Assembly: GCF_001477655.1 (NCBI RefSeq)
Contig: NZ_CP011266.1
Span: 1,100,001-1,164,000, forward strand
Direction: 5' to 3'
Length of the DNA: 64,000 nucleotides
From: Methanobrevibacter millerae
GTDB taxonomy: Archaea > Methanobacteriota > Methanobacteria > Methanobacteriales > Methanobacteriaceae
Positions 27,898 to 38,600 of this stretch are shown one piece after another (positions within the stretch are counted from its first letter, which is position 1; each line of letters opens with the position of its first letter). The notes below the pieces were generated by a model that was given only the letters and a program-made list of their open reading frames with translations, was not told the DNA's origin and ran no database searches. The translations under genes were made by a program, and so were the position numbers.

Positions 27898-28737
27898 ATG
27901 ACTATTTCATTTTTCGTACCTGCACATATTACCGGTTTTTTCAGTATAGAAAATAATACAGACCCTTTAAAAAACGGGTCTTTAGGTGCAGGCTTTCTGC
28001 TTGATCGAGGAGTAAAAACTACTATAAAAGATTCATCTGAATTCAAAATTAATGTTAATCAGGGTAGTGACATTGTAATCAATGAGGTTTTAAAGCATTT
28101 TAAGATAAATGCTCCCTTCGAAATCACACAGGATATTCAGCTTCCAATAGGAGCAGGATTTGGAACTTCTGCAGCTTCTGCATTAAGTTTATCGTTAGCA
28201 TTAAATGAATTCTTCGACTTTGGATATTCATATGAGGAATGCGGTCAGATTGCTCATATGGTTGAAGTTTCTCTTGGAGGAGGTTTGGGTGATGTTATAG
28301 GCCAAACTGGATCTGGAATGGTTTTAAGAACATCTCCTGGTGCACCGGGGGTCGGTAGAATCGAATCATTTGATGAAGATTTATTTGTAGCCACAAAATT
28401 TTTTGGCGAAATTGATACGGCATCGATTATACGAAACCCTCAGCATAAAAAACTCATTTCCAAAACTGGTCATGAATGTCTGAATGAATTTATGCAAGAC
28501 ATCTCTGTTGGTAAATTTTTAGAGCTTTCCTTAATATTTTCTCAAAATACAAAATTAATGACAGATGAAGTCAAATCTTTAGTTGATTATTTTAATTCTT
28601 CGGATGATATTTTGGGTGCTTCAATGGCGATGTTGGGAAATACTGTATTTGCCTTTGCATATAATGAAAGTGCATTTAAAAATTTAAATATTAAAAACCT
28701 TGATATAGATAAACTATACAAAAAGAGGCAATTATGA
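27898..28737 (+). CDS. pantoate kinase (archaeal CoA pathway)
   Basis: 279 residues, GHMP-kinase fold. The conserved ITGFFSI start, GSLGAGF and the ATP loop PIGAGFGTSAASALSLSLALN are clear. Archaea use pantoate kinase and phosphopantothenate synthetase in place of the bacterial PanC/PanK route to coenzyme A. Length is normal. It overlaps the next gene by 4 bp (ATGATAA junction). Confidence 0.85.
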   Translation: MTISFFVPAHITGFFSIENNTDPLKNGSLGAGFLLDRGVKTTIKDSSEFKINVNQGSDIVINEVLKHFKINAPFEITQDIQLPIGAGFGTSAASALSLSLALNEFFDFGYSYEECGQIAHMVEVSLGGGLGDVIGQTGSGMVLRTSPGAPGVGRIESFDEDLFVATKFFGEIDTASIIRNPQHKKLISKTGHECLNEFMQDISVGKFLELSLIFSQNTKLMTDEVKSLVDYFNSSDDILGASMAMLGNTVFAFAYNESAFKNLNIKNLDIDKLYKKRQL

Positions 28738-29249
28738 TAAAGTTATCCTATGATGTCAACGATTACAGAAGGCAAATCAGCGAAGCAGTAAATGATGGGG
28801 ACTGCATAATAGAGCTTGGATGCCATACAGGTAACACTTCAAAAGTCATTTTACAGAATGATGTTAAATTAATAGCTCTGGATAATTCTCCTGAAGCTTC
28901 AAAGGAAATGGATAAGTTGGATTTGACTTTTATAAATGCTGATGTAAGGCTTCATGACACATTATCTGAAGTCTTTAAAATAACTCAAAAATGTGATATC
29001 TTGGCTATTGATTTAGGCGGGGGATATCATCCGGATACTGTTTTTAAGGTATTCTACATATGGTCTTCCACTTTCAAGCCAAAGCACACATTCATTAGAA
29101 ACAGGGGTCTTGTTGAATTTTACAATTCAATATCTGAAGCAAAGGGTGATTATAAATCTAATGATGGTTTTTTGGATTCATATAAGGACAGCGGCATTCC
29201 TCCACAAATAAAGGAATTTGATTTGTGGACTCCTATGCTAAAAAAATAG
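28734..29249 (+). CDS. SAM-dependent methyltransferase-like protein
   Basis: 171 residues. The Rossmann motif I is IELGCHTGNTS, followed by LIALDNSPEA (motif II with an acidic residue) and DILAIDLGGGYHPDT (motif IV region). The target is unknown. It overlaps the pantoate kinase gene by 4 bp and is probably translated with it. The GGGYHPD segment could be a specific substrate loop. Confidence 0.7.
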   Translation: MIKLSYDVNDYRRQISEAVNDGDCIIELGCHTGNTSKVILQNDVKLIALDNSPEASKEMDKLDLTFINADVRLHDTLSEVFKITQKCDILAIDLGGGYHPDTVFKVFYIWSSTFKPKHTFIRNRGLVEFYNSISEAKGDYKSNDGFLDSYKDSGIPPQIKEFDLWTPMLKK

Positions 29250-29413
29250 CATAAATTTAATTATTTCTTATTTTTTTCAACAGTTATTAATTCAATTAAT
29301 TATTTGATGTAATATTAAAAATACATTATTTAAAAAGTACAAAAATGAACAATTAAACTATATATAAAAGCAATAATATAGTATATAGTGTTATTTTTTA
29401 AGAAGGTAATATA
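29250..29413 (+). promoter_or_regulatory. promoter of the archaeal shikimate operon
   Basis: A TATA-like element (TATATATAAAAG type) at about 29358-29370 predicts transcription from near 29388. The ribosome binding site AGAAGGTAATA at about 29401-29411 precedes ATG 29414. Confidence 0.45.
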
Positions 29414-30205
29414 ATGATTGGTAAAAAAATACGTTTAGAAAGAATTTTCAATAGGAATACTGGAAGAACAGTCATTGCTCCTATGGATCACGGTGTTTCC
29501 AGCGGACCTATTAAAGGAATTGTAGATATTGATGACACTGTAGAAGAAATTTCCCAAGGAGGGGCAGATGCAATATTGATGCATAAGGGAATTGTTCAAA
29601 GAGGTCACAGAGGATACGGTAAAGATATAGGTCTTATTGTACACTTATCCGCAAGTACCTCCCTTGCACCTGATCCAAATAATAAGGTAACAGTAACTTC
29701 TGTTGAAAAAGCAATCCAATTAGGTGCAGATGCAGTTTCCGTGCATGTAAATCTTGGAAGTGCAACAGAAAGTGAAATGTTACAGCAATTAGGTGAAATC
29801 GCTGAAACATGTGATTACTGGGGAATTCCATTATTAGCTATGATGTACCCACGTGGCCAGAAAGTTGAAAACGAAATGGATGTTGAATTCGTAAAGCATG
29901 CCGCACGTGTAGGTTCAGAACTTGGAGTTGACATTGTAAAGACAAATTATACCGGTGATCCTGATTCATTCAGGGAAGTAGTTGAAGGCGCACTTGTACC
30001 TGTAGTTATTGCAGGAGGACCAAAAGTAGAAACTGATGAAGAATTGTTGACTATGGTTAAGGACTCTTTAAGCGTTGGTGGAGCAGGTGTAGCATTTGGA
30101 CGTAATCTTTTCCAAGCTGAAAACCCTGGAAAAATTACAAGAGCAATTTCAGAAGTTGTACATAATGATTTAGAAGTTGAAGAAGCTTTAAAATTCTTAA
30201 AATAA
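29414..30205 (+). CDS. 2-amino-3,7-dideoxy-D-threo-hept-6-ulosonate (ADH) synthase
   Basis: 263 residues, a class I aldolase-like TIM barrel. [11 protein letters not shown], the Schiff-base region [11 protein letters not shown], and [13 protein letters not shown] are characteristic. It condenses an L-aspartate semialdehyde and 6-deoxy-5-ketofructose phosphate in the archaeal route to 3-dehydroquinate (MJ0400 type). The next gene encodes the following enzyme, 9 bp downstream. Confidence 0.92.
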   Translation: MIGKKIRLERIFNRNTGRTVIAPMDHGVSSGPIKGIVDIDDTVEEISQGGADAILMHKGIVQRGHRGYGKDIGLIVHLSASTSLAPDPNNKVTVTSVEKAIQLGADAVSVHVNLGSATESEMLQQLGEIAETCDYWGIPLLAMMYPRGQKVENEMDVEFVKHAARVGSELGVDIVKTNYTGDPDSFREVVEGALVPVVIAGGPKVETDEELLTMVKDSLSVGGAGVAFGRNLFQAENPGKITRAISEVVHNDLEVEEALKFLK

Positions 30206-30214
30206 GGTGATGTA

Positions 30215-31345
30215 ATGCAAAATAAATTCGCTTGGATAATGACTCCAGACCTTCCGTGGGATGACAGAAAGGAAATGATAACAACAGCACTGGAATCAGG
30301 AATTGCTTATGTATTGGATTTGGAGTATAGTCAAAAAATCCGCAAACTTGGAAATGTAAATATCATTTCCGATGAAGATGATGCTGACATTTATCTTGTC
30401 GGAATCGATGGAGAAGGTGACGGGTCTATTGATTTGAGTGAAAATTTAGCAGATTCCAAAGATTTAGCTGCTGCAAAAAAGGCTAAAAACGATGGAAAAA
30501 CTGTTTGTGCATACATTAGAATCACTGATAAATTACATGAACAACTTGCAGTAAAATTAGGACCAATCGTAGATTATATTATTCTTATAGGAACAGACTG
30601 GACGATAATTCCTCTTGAAAATATTATAGCAGATCTTCAAAAGGTTGATGTAGAGATTATTGCTGCTGTGGCTGACAGGGATGGTGCTAAATTAGCACTT
30701 GAGACTTTGGAGCATGGAACCGATGGTGTAATATTTGAAGCAAATGATTTTGCGCAAATTAAAGAGATTGCTGATGAAGTAGATAATGCATCCCGTGTCA
30801 AATATGAATTGAAAGTAGCTACAATAACAAATGTTAAGCCTTTAGGGTCAGGTGACAGGGTATGTGTCGATACAACAGACATGATGCAGCCTGGAGAAGG
30901 AATGCTCATAGGTTCATATTCAAAATCAATGTTTTTAGTTCATTCAGAATCATTGGAAAGTGAATATGTAGCTTCAAGGCCATTCAGAGTAAATGCAGGT
31001 CCAGTTCAGGCATATGTTATGGTTCCTGGAAACAAGACAAGATATCTCTCTGAACTTGTTGCAGGAGATGAAGTATTGATTGTAAATACAGAAGGGGAAA
31101 CCCGCACTGCATATGTCGGAAGAAGCAAAATTGAAAGAAGGCCATTGATATTAATTGAAGCTGAATATGAAGGCAAAACAATAAGAACATTGCTTCAAAA
31201 TGCTGAAACAATCAGAATTGTTGATGCTGATAATAATCCTTTATCCGTTGCGGATGCAAAGCCGGGGGATAAAGTTAAAGTATATATAGAAAAAAGTGCA
31301 AGGCACTTTGGTATAGCTATTGATGAAACAATAATAGAACAATGA
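30215..31345 (+). CDS. aroB': 3-dehydroquinate synthase II
   Basis: 376 residues, the archaeal type unrelated to bacterial AroB (MJ1249 type). It oxidatively deaminates and cyclises ADH to 3-dehydroquinate using NAD. The N-terminal [15 protein letters not shown] and the central [23 protein letters not shown] are family signatures. It shares an operon with ADH synthase, and the thpR and cca genes follow with 9 and 4 bp gaps. Confidence 0.92.
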   Translation: MQNKFAWIMTPDLPWDDRKEMITTALESGIAYVLDLEYSQKIRKLGNVNIISDEDDADIYLVGIDGEGDGSIDLSENLADSKDLAAAKKAKNDGKTVCAYIRITDKLHEQLAVKLGPIVDYIILIGTDWTIIPLENIIADLQKVDVEIIAAVADRDGAKLALETLEHGTDGVIFEANDFAQIKEIADEVDNASRVKYELKVATITNVKPLGSGDRVCVDTTDMMQPGEGMLIGSYSKSMFLVHSESLESEYVASRPFRVNAGPVQAYVMVPGNKTRYLSELVAGDEVLIVNTEGETRTAYVGRSKIERRPLILIEAEYEGKTIRTLLQNAETIRIVDADNNPLSVADAKPGDKVKVYIEKSARHFGIAIDETIIEQ

Positions 31346-31354
31346 GGAATATTG

Positions 31355-31912
31355 ATGTCACAAATCAGAGCATTTCTAGCAATTGACTTGGATGATGATT
31401 TAAAACCAAAGATAAATAAAATCATTCGTGAATTCAAACAGATTGACGCTAACATTAAGTATGTGGATTTGCAGAATCTGCATTTCACTTTAAAGTTCTT
31501 TGGAGATATTGATACGGAAGGTATTGATTTAATCTCTGAAAAAATAGAAAATGTCATAAAGGATTTTGATTCATTCACAATTAAAATAAAAGGTTGCGGA
31601 GCATTTCCAAATAAAAATCGCATAAAAGTAATTTGGGTAGGTTTGGATGAAGACGAAATCCTAAAAGACCTTCATGATAAACTGGATAAGGAATTCAATT
31701 CCATAGGCTTTGATTTGGACAGAAAATTCTCATCTCATTTAACAATAGGACGAATGAAATCCGCAAAAGGCAAGAATAAAGTTAAAAATACAATAGAAAC
31801 ATATAACAATATCGACATAGGAACAATGGATGTTAACTTAATCACATTAAAGAAAAGTACATTGACTCCATCAGGACCAATCTATGAAGATTTACTGGAA
31901 TTTAGGCTATGA
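31355..31912 (+). CDS. thpR: RNA 2',3'-cyclic phosphodiesterase
   Basis: 185 residues from ATG 31355 (TTG 31352 is an alternative). It has two HxTx motifs, LHFTLKFFG and SHLTIGRMK, of the 2H phosphoesterase superfamily. It is involved in RNA-end processing, and in archaea is commonly next to the CCA-adding enzyme gene, as here, which supports a tRNA-related role. Confidence 0.88.
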   Translation: MSQIRAFLAIDLDDDLKPKINKIIREFKQIDANIKYVDLQNLHFTLKFFGDIDTEGIDLISEKIENVIKDFDSFTIKIKGCGAFPNKNRIKVIWVGLDEDEILKDLHDKLDKEFNSIGFDLDRKFSSHLTIGRMKSAKGKNKVKNTIETYNNIDIGTMDVNLITLKKSTLTPSGPIYEDLLEFRL

Positions 31913-31916
31913 TTAA

Positions 31917-33284
31917 ATGGATTATAAACTTATTTTAGATGAAATTAAACCTACTGAAGATGAAAAGAATAGGGTAAGGGAAGTTTCTGGAAAACTTCTT
32001 GAATTTATAAACGATAAGTGTCATATTGAAGGTATTGATGCTGAAGCGGTATTGGTGGGATCAGTTGCTAAAAAGACTTATCTTCGCGGCAAATCTGACA
32101 TAGACATTTTCATAGCTTTTCCGTTGACTACTGATAAGAAAGACCTAAAGCAGATTGGGCTTGATTTGGCGCACCAGTGCTGTGATGTATTCAATGGTGA
32201 GCCTCATCATCAGTTTGCATCTCATCCATATGTAACAACAGAAATTGAAGGATTTGAAATAGATTTTGTCCCTTGTTATAGGATAGATGATGGAAGCCAG
32301 CTTAAGTCTGCTGTTGACAGGACAATTCTTCACACGAAATATGTTCAGGCAAATCTTGATGAAGGACAGAATTATGAAGTCTTGCTTTTAAAGAGATTCA
32401 TGGATATGACTGGTACTTATGGGTCTGAATTCAAGGTTGGTGGATTTGCAGGATACTTATGTGAATTGCTGATAATAAAATACGAAACTTTTGAAAATAC
32501 ATTAAAAGAAGCATCAAATTGGCAGTTCGGACATGTCATTGACTTGAAGGATTACGGTACCGCTAAAATGTTTAAAGATCCATTGGTTTGCATTGACCCT
32601 ACAGACAAGAACCGTAATGTCGGTGCTGCATTGAGGCTGGATAAGTTTTCCCAGTTCATACAGTCTGCCCGTAATTATTTAAATTCTGATAAAAAAATTG
32701 AATATTTTTATCCTTTGAATAAATCTTTAGATAAAAATGATATTTTAAATGAATTTAAAGTTCGTGCCAGCAATGTAATAGCTATCGGGTTTGACATTCC
32801 ACAGATTCCATTGGATACATTACATCCTCAGCTTAAAAAGACTGCCGACTCTCTGAAAAGAGAATTGAATAAAAATGACTTTTTGGTATTCCAGCATGAT
32901 TACTGGACGGATGAGGAATCTCATGCAGTAATATTGCTTGAATTGGCAGTATCCGAACTGAATAACATTAAGATTCATGATGGACCTAAAATATATTACA
33001 GGCAAGCCTGTGATAATTTCATTGAAAAATTCGGTCTTGAAAACTGTTATCTTTTGGATGATGTGCTGGTTTATAATGCAAAAAGGGAATTTACTACACC
33101 AGAAAGCTTTATTTCCAATCTGCTTACAAAAGAGCATATTTCAATCATTAAAGTTGGAAAGAATCTAACAGAACCTATATTAAACAGTTATAAAATTTAT
33201 GATATCGGTGATTTGGCAGATGATAATGACTTTTTAATATTTTTAGATGATTTTTTATATCCTAATCAGCATATCAGGCGTTAG
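31917..33284 (+). CDS. cca: CCA tRNA nucleotidyltransferase, archaeal class I
   Basis: 455 residues. The nucleotidyltransferase signature is GSVAKKTYLRGKSDIDIFIAF (G-S then DxD), with a third acidic residue in FEIDFVPCYRI. It adds CCA to the 3' ends of tRNAs. It starts 4 bp after thpR. Length and the tRNA-nucleotidyltransferase second domain (KVGGFAGYLCELLI) are normal for archaeal Cca. Confidence 0.92.
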   Translation: MDYKLILDEIKPTEDEKNRVREVSGKLLEFINDKCHIEGIDAEAVLVGSVAKKTYLRGKSDIDIFIAFPLTTDKKDLKQIGLDLAHQCCDVFNGEPHHQFASHPYVTTEIEGFEIDFVPCYRIDDGSQLKSAVDRTILHTKYVQANLDEGQNYEVLLLKRFMDMTGTYGSEFKVGGFAGYLCELLIIKYETFENTLKEASNWQFGHVIDLKDYGTAKMFKDPLVCIDPTDKNRNVGAALRLDKFSQFIQSARNYLNSDKKIEYFYPLNKSLDKNDILNEFKVRASNVIAIGFDIPQIPLDTLHPQLKKTADSLKRELNKNDFLVFQHDYWTDEESHAVILLELAVSELNNIKIHDGPKIYYRQACDNFIEKFGLENCYLLDDVLVYNAKREFTTPESFISNLLTKEHISIIKVGKNLTEPILNSYKIYDIGDLADDNDFLIFLDDFLYPNQHIRR

Positions 33285-33350
33285 GTAACCAAACCGTCAC
33301 CAAATGCTTAAATACAATAAAAAAGCCTTTTTAATTTACAGGTGATTAAT

Positions 33351-33899
33351 ATGACTGTAAATTTAGAAGGCAGTAAAACTGAAAAAAATCTTTTAAAGGC
33401 TCTTCAGGGAGAGGCACTTGCCCGTGTAAAATATGAGTTTTACTCAAGCAAGGCAAAAAAAGACGGATACGTTCAATTATCTGAAATTTTCAAAGAAGCT
33501 TCAGATAATGAAAAAGAACATGCAAAGGTATGGTTCAAGCTATTGCATGGTGGTGAAGTTAATGATACTTTATCCAACCTTGATGAGGCTATTGAAACTG
33601 AAGAGTATGAATGGTCTGATATGTATATGAATTTTGCTCATGACGCTAAAAAGGAAGGCTTCAGTGATATTGCTCATCTTTTTGAGTTAACTGCAGCAAT
33701 CGAAAGGTCACATGAGCGAATCTACAAATCCTTTGTTAAAAATATTAAAAATGATTGTGTGTTTGAAAAACCTGATGAAATTGTCTGGAAATGTGGAAAC
33801 TGCGGTAATTTGCACTATTCCAAAACCGCACCGGAAACATGTCCGATGTGTGATCATCCGCAATCATACTACAGAAAATTAGATGAAAGTTACAAGTAA
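33351..33899 (+). CDS. rbr: rubrerythrin
   Basis: 182 residues from ATG 33351 with AGGTGAT just upstream. A four-helix ferritin-like diiron domain (ExxxxxxY... EHAKVWFKLL ... ERSHERIY) is followed by a C-terminal rubredoxin domain (WKCGNCG, CPMCDHPQSYY). It reduces hydrogen peroxide in anaerobes. It fits with F420H2 oxidase as oxidative-stress defence. The short spacer has a TATA-like element near 33307. Confidence 0.92.
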   Translation: MTVNLEGSKTEKNLLKALQGEALARVKYEFYSSKAKKDGYVQLSEIFKEASDNEKEHAKVWFKLLHGGEVNDTLSNLDEAIETEEYEWSDMYMNFAHDAKKEGFSDIAHLFELTAAIERSHERIYKSFVKNIKNDCVFEKPDEIVWKCGNCGNLHYSKTAPETCPMCDHPQSYYRKLDESYK

Positions 33900-33970
33900 T
33901 CTAATTTTTCTTTTTTTCATAAATTATATATCATACTATTGACTAAAAGTATATTCAAAAAGTTGATAAT

Positions 33971-35383
33971 ATGATAGAGAATAATATCTGTTTATTGACT
34001 GATTCCTATAAGATAACCCATCACTACTTCTATCCAAAAGGTACAAAAAAGATATATTCTTACCTTGAAAGTAGAGTTGGAGCTGAGTTTAATAAAACTA
34101 TATTCTATGGGCTTCAGTACATAATCAAAAAGTATTTGAAAGGTAAAGTTGTAAGTCAGGAAAAGATTGACGAAGCTGATAATCTTATGCAGACTCATCT
34201 TGGAGAAGGTATTTTTAACCGCGAAGGCTGGCAGTACATATTGGACGAATTTGATGGAATGCTTCCTATTGAAATCAAGGCTGTTCCTGAGGGAACTCCT
34301 GTTGATGTGGGCAATGTATTGATGACAGTTGAAAATACTGACGATAAATGTTACTGGCTAGTGAATTATCTTGAGTCATTGCTGTTGCAGGTATGGTATC
34401 CATCCACCATTGCTACATTATCTGCTGAGGTAAGAAAATTGGCCAATTTCTATTTGGATGTTACGGGTTCAGATAAAAGCAATCTGGATTTCATGTTGCA
34501 TGATTTCGGTTATCGTGGAGCAACATCAACAGAATCATCAATGCTTTGTGGATCCGCTCATTTACTGAGTTTTTCAGGTACTGACACAATTCCTGCATTA
34601 ACGATACCTGAAAATTATTATAATGACTCAGAAGTATATGGATTTTCAGTTCAGGCAACAGAACACAGCGTCATGACCTCCTTGGGTCAGGATGGTGAAA
34701 TTCAGCAGGCATTGAATGTCATTGAAAATGCAAAGAACGGTATTCTTTCCATGGTTATTGACAGCTATGACTATAGAAACTTCCTGATACAGGCATCAAC
34801 TGAAGGAAGCGAACTGAATGATGCAATCTTGAAATTTTTATCCGTCGACGGCAATAAGGTTGTCTTCAGGCCGGATAGCGGTGAGCCTGTATCTACAACC
34901 ATTGACTGTTTGAACATATTGGAAAGTGGTTTTGGAAGCTATGACACTGAAAGTGGATATAAGGTGTTTGATGCTAACATTGGCCTTTTGTGGGGAGATG
35001 GCCTTAACTATCACAAGATTAGAGATATTCTCTTTGCAATGAAATCCAATGGATGGGCTGCTGAAAATATTATCTTTGGTATGGGCGGAGGGCTTCACAG
35101 CTCTGTTAATCGTGATACTCAGCGCAACGCCTTCAAATGTTCTGCACAATTGAGGGATGGTCAATGGTTTGACATCTTTAAAAATCCGTTGGACTCCAGT
35201 AAGAAATCTAAAACAGGTAGATTTAAACTTATTGAAGATGATGGTTCTTTTAAAACAATTTCAATTGATGATGAGGGTGATGACATTCTTCGCACTGTCT
35301 TTAAGGATGGAAAACTGCTTGTCGATGAAAAATATTGTGATGTTAAATTGAGGGCACAAAATTATTCCAAATATTCAATTTAA
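33971..35383 (+). CDS. nadV: nicotinamide phosphoribosyltransferase (NAMPT/NadV type)
   Basis: 470 residues. LTDSYKITHHYFYPKGTKK, YSYLESR, FYGLQYIIKKYL, HDFGYRGATSTESS and VFRPDSGEP follow the NAMPT pattern rather than the PncB nicotinate type. It would convert nicotinamide and PRPP to NMN, a one-step salvage to NAD. The family is mainly bacterial, phage and animal, so the gene may have come by transfer. An NAD kinase gene lies at 56 kb. Specificity for nicotinamide over nicotinate is inferred from family. Confidence 0.8.
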   Translation: MIENNICLLTDSYKITHHYFYPKGTKKIYSYLESRVGAEFNKTIFYGLQYIIKKYLKGKVVSQEKIDEADNLMQTHLGEGIFNREGWQYILDEFDGMLPIEIKAVPEGTPVDVGNVLMTVENTDDKCYWLVNYLESLLLQVWYPSTIATLSAEVRKLANFYLDVTGSDKSNLDFMLHDFGYRGATSTESSMLCGSAHLLSFSGTDTIPALTIPENYYNDSEVYGFSVQATEHSVMTSLGQDGEIQQALNVIENAKNGILSMVIDSYDYRNFLIQASTEGSELNDAILKFLSVDGNKVVFRPDSGEPVSTTIDCLNILESGFGSYDTESGYKVFDANIGLLWGDGLNYHKIRDILFAMKSNGWAAENIIFGMGGGLHSSVNRDTQRNAFKCSAQLRDGQWFDIFKNPLDSSKKSKTGRFKLIEDDGSFKTISIDDEGDDILRTVFKDGKLLVDEKYCDVKLRAQNYSKYSI

Positions 35384-35632
35384 TTTTTCATTCACTTTTT
35401 TTTAAATTTTTTATCATTTTCATCATATTTTTTTATTTTTATAATTATTCCTTCTATTTTCTATTTATAACTTGGTTATTATGGATATTGTTCATATTTA
35501 AGCTTGTTTAAATGTTTTTTTAGATTAAATTAAGTTTTTTAATACATTTTTAGATTAAAATTTAATACTACTACTTTTTATACTATGAATAATAAATGTA
35601 TAATTAATATTTGAAAAAATGGAGGCTTTAAA
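35384..35632 (+). promoter_or_regulatory. AT-rich spacer and promoter of the large surface-protein gene
   Basis: T-rich stretches after nadV may terminate transcription. A TATA-like element near 35576-35584 and ATGGAGGC at about 35619-35626 (ribosome binding site) precede the TTG start at 35633. I see no other feature. Confidence 0.35.
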
Positions 35633-38600
35633 TTGTTTAATAAATTCAATTTTTCGCTGATAATTATTGCAATATTCTTATTATTTATTGTTTTAATTCC
35701 TTCTTCCATAGCTTTTGAGTTAGAAGAAGGTGATAATATTACCTCTCGAGTAATTGAAGAAGAAGAGATTGTTTTAACTAGTTCCAAATCAAATGATATT
35801 TATTTTGATGTTTCCGCTCCAAGTGGTGGTGATGGTTCAAAAGGCAATCCCTATAATCAATTTAAACAACAGTATATTAGAAATGATGCAATTATTCATT
35901 TGGCAAAAGGAGATTACTTTTTAGATACAACTATTTCAGCCCAATACAATAATTTAACTGTTTATGGTGCGGGAATGGACAAGACATTCATAACAAGCCA
36001 TCATGCATTAACAATAAAGCATTTTTATTTGTCTGATTTGACATTGTCCGGAGTTAACATTATAAACCATGGAACAATTGACATTAGAAATGTTTGCATA
36101 GAAGATGCGAAGGCAAATGTACATGATCAGTATAATAACTCTTTTGGGGGAGCTATCTATAACCCTGGGGAGCATTATGATCCGTATTTATACTTGACGA
36201 ACTGTATTTTTAAAAACAACTCTGCCATGTACGGCGGAGCACTTTACATGACTTATGGCCATTTAAAAATTATCAACACCACCTTTGAATCAAACACTGC
36301 TTATAATTATGGGGGCGCAATTGCCGCAGGTGCAAACTCAAAAATTGAAATTTATGATTCTGATTTTATTAACGACAAATCCATTAAGGATTCTGGTGGT
36401 GCAATTTATTTCAGATATGCTGATGTAAAAATATCCAATTCTAATTTTATCAATTGTTATGGTCAATTTGGTGGTGCAATTTGTGATTTAGGTGCAAACA
36501 CTACAATTTCAAATTCAAAATTCACAGGCAATAGGGCTTCATATAGGGGCGGAGCCATTTACTCATTATATGGTAAATTCTTTGTAAATGACTGTGATTT
36601 TAGAAATAATCATGGAAAAAATGGTGGAGCAATATTTTTGGATAACGCTACTTCACACTATATTACCACTTCACTTTTCATTTCCAACACTGCTGATGTC
36701 TGTGGTGGAGGAATATATTCTATTTTAAATATAATTCCATCCAATGCAGGCAACTACTATGCAAATAACAAAGCACAGGAAAGTAACGATTTGTATGTAA
36801 CACACAATATTAATTTATGGCTTGGAGATGGAAATTATACTATGATTGTAAGCGACCATATCCGTGAGGAAATATCATACATTCCTTCATATTATAATCT
36901 GGTTAATTATGGTTTAGTCACTCCAGTTAAAGACCAGGAAACAAGTGGGGACTGCTGGGCATTTTCAGCAATTGCAGCATTGGAATCATGCCTTTTAAAG
37001 GCTACTGGTGTTACTTATGATTTATCTGAAGAAAACATGAAAAATTTAATCAGCCTTTATTCTGATTATGGATGGAACATGGAAACGAATAAGGGCGGTT
37101 TTGATACAATGGCACTTGGATATCTGACAAGTTGGTTAGGGCCAGTGTTTGAATCTGAAGATGAATTCGATGACCATTCCACATTATCCCCTGTTCTTCA
37201 TTCAAAATTCCATATTCAGGATGTCCTTTCATTATCCAGAAAGTCCTATACAGATAATGCTGATATAAAAAAGGCTATCATGAAATACGGTGCCGTTGCA
37301 AGCGGATTATATAATGATGATGCATATTTGAATAAGAATAAGGCTTCCTATTATTATAATGGAAATCAGATTACCAATCATGCAGTCACAATTGTCGGAT
37401 GGGATGATACATACTCAAGATATAATTTTAATAATGTTCCTCAAGGAAATGGAGCTTGGATTTGTAAAAATAGCTGGGGACCTAACTGGGGAAACAATGG
37501 ATACTTCTATGTTTCATATTATGATACAAAACTTGCAGAAATAGGCAAATTGCACTCTGCTTATACATTCATATTTAACAATACCATTGATTTGGATAAG
37601 AATTATCAATATGATGTTATTGGACTCACTGACTTTTTGGCAACTGGAAAAAATACTGTTTGGTATAAAAACGTTTTCAAAGCCACTGATAACGAACTGC
37701 TGGCCGCATTTTCATCATATATCAATGATGAAAGTGATTATCAGGTACAGGTTTATGTAAACAATGAACTCAAGTTCTCCCAGAATGGTGTTTCACCTGA
37801 AGGATATTATACTTATAAATTGGATAAGTTCATTCCATTATATACCGGAGACGTTTTTGAAATCGTCGTTAAATTAACAACAAAGGATATTGTAAGCATT
37901 CCTATTTCAGAAAGCAAATATACAAATAAGTACATCTATGATAAAGGAATGTCCTATATCAGCTATGATGGAAAAACTTGGACAGATTTATATGAATTGA
38001 AATTAGGGTCAGCACATTCTCAAGTAGCATGTATTAAGGCATTTACAACTCTGGAAACATTAAACACTGTTATTTCAATGCCTGATTATTCAATAGAATC
38101 TGGAAAAATTGTTACCCTTGAAGCTAATGTCTTGGATGCCCATAACAATAGGGTTACATTGGGCAGTGTAACATTCAATATTGATGGAAATGAGTATGTT
38201 GTTGATGTCAATGATGGAAAAGCCACGTTCAATTACAGATTTTCAAATGAAGGTACATATAACGTTAAGGCAACATACCACGGCCTACACTATAATCCTT
38301 CATCGGTCTCATCTACAGTAACTGTTGAAGAGATTTATTCATCAACAAAGATTTCTTTGGCATTCAATTCAGTTAGGGCAGGCGAAAATGTCAGGATAAC
38401 TGCAACTGTTCTTGATTCAAACAATAATAAACTGAACACAGGTACTGTCACATTCACAACTAACGGCAGGAGCCAAACTGTTAATGTAAATAATGGTGTT
38501 GCCGTATTTACAACTTCCTATGATAAGGCCGGAAGCTATGATATCACAGCCACATTCAAGGCTTCTCATTATGGCTCTTCAAGTACCAAATCAACAATAA

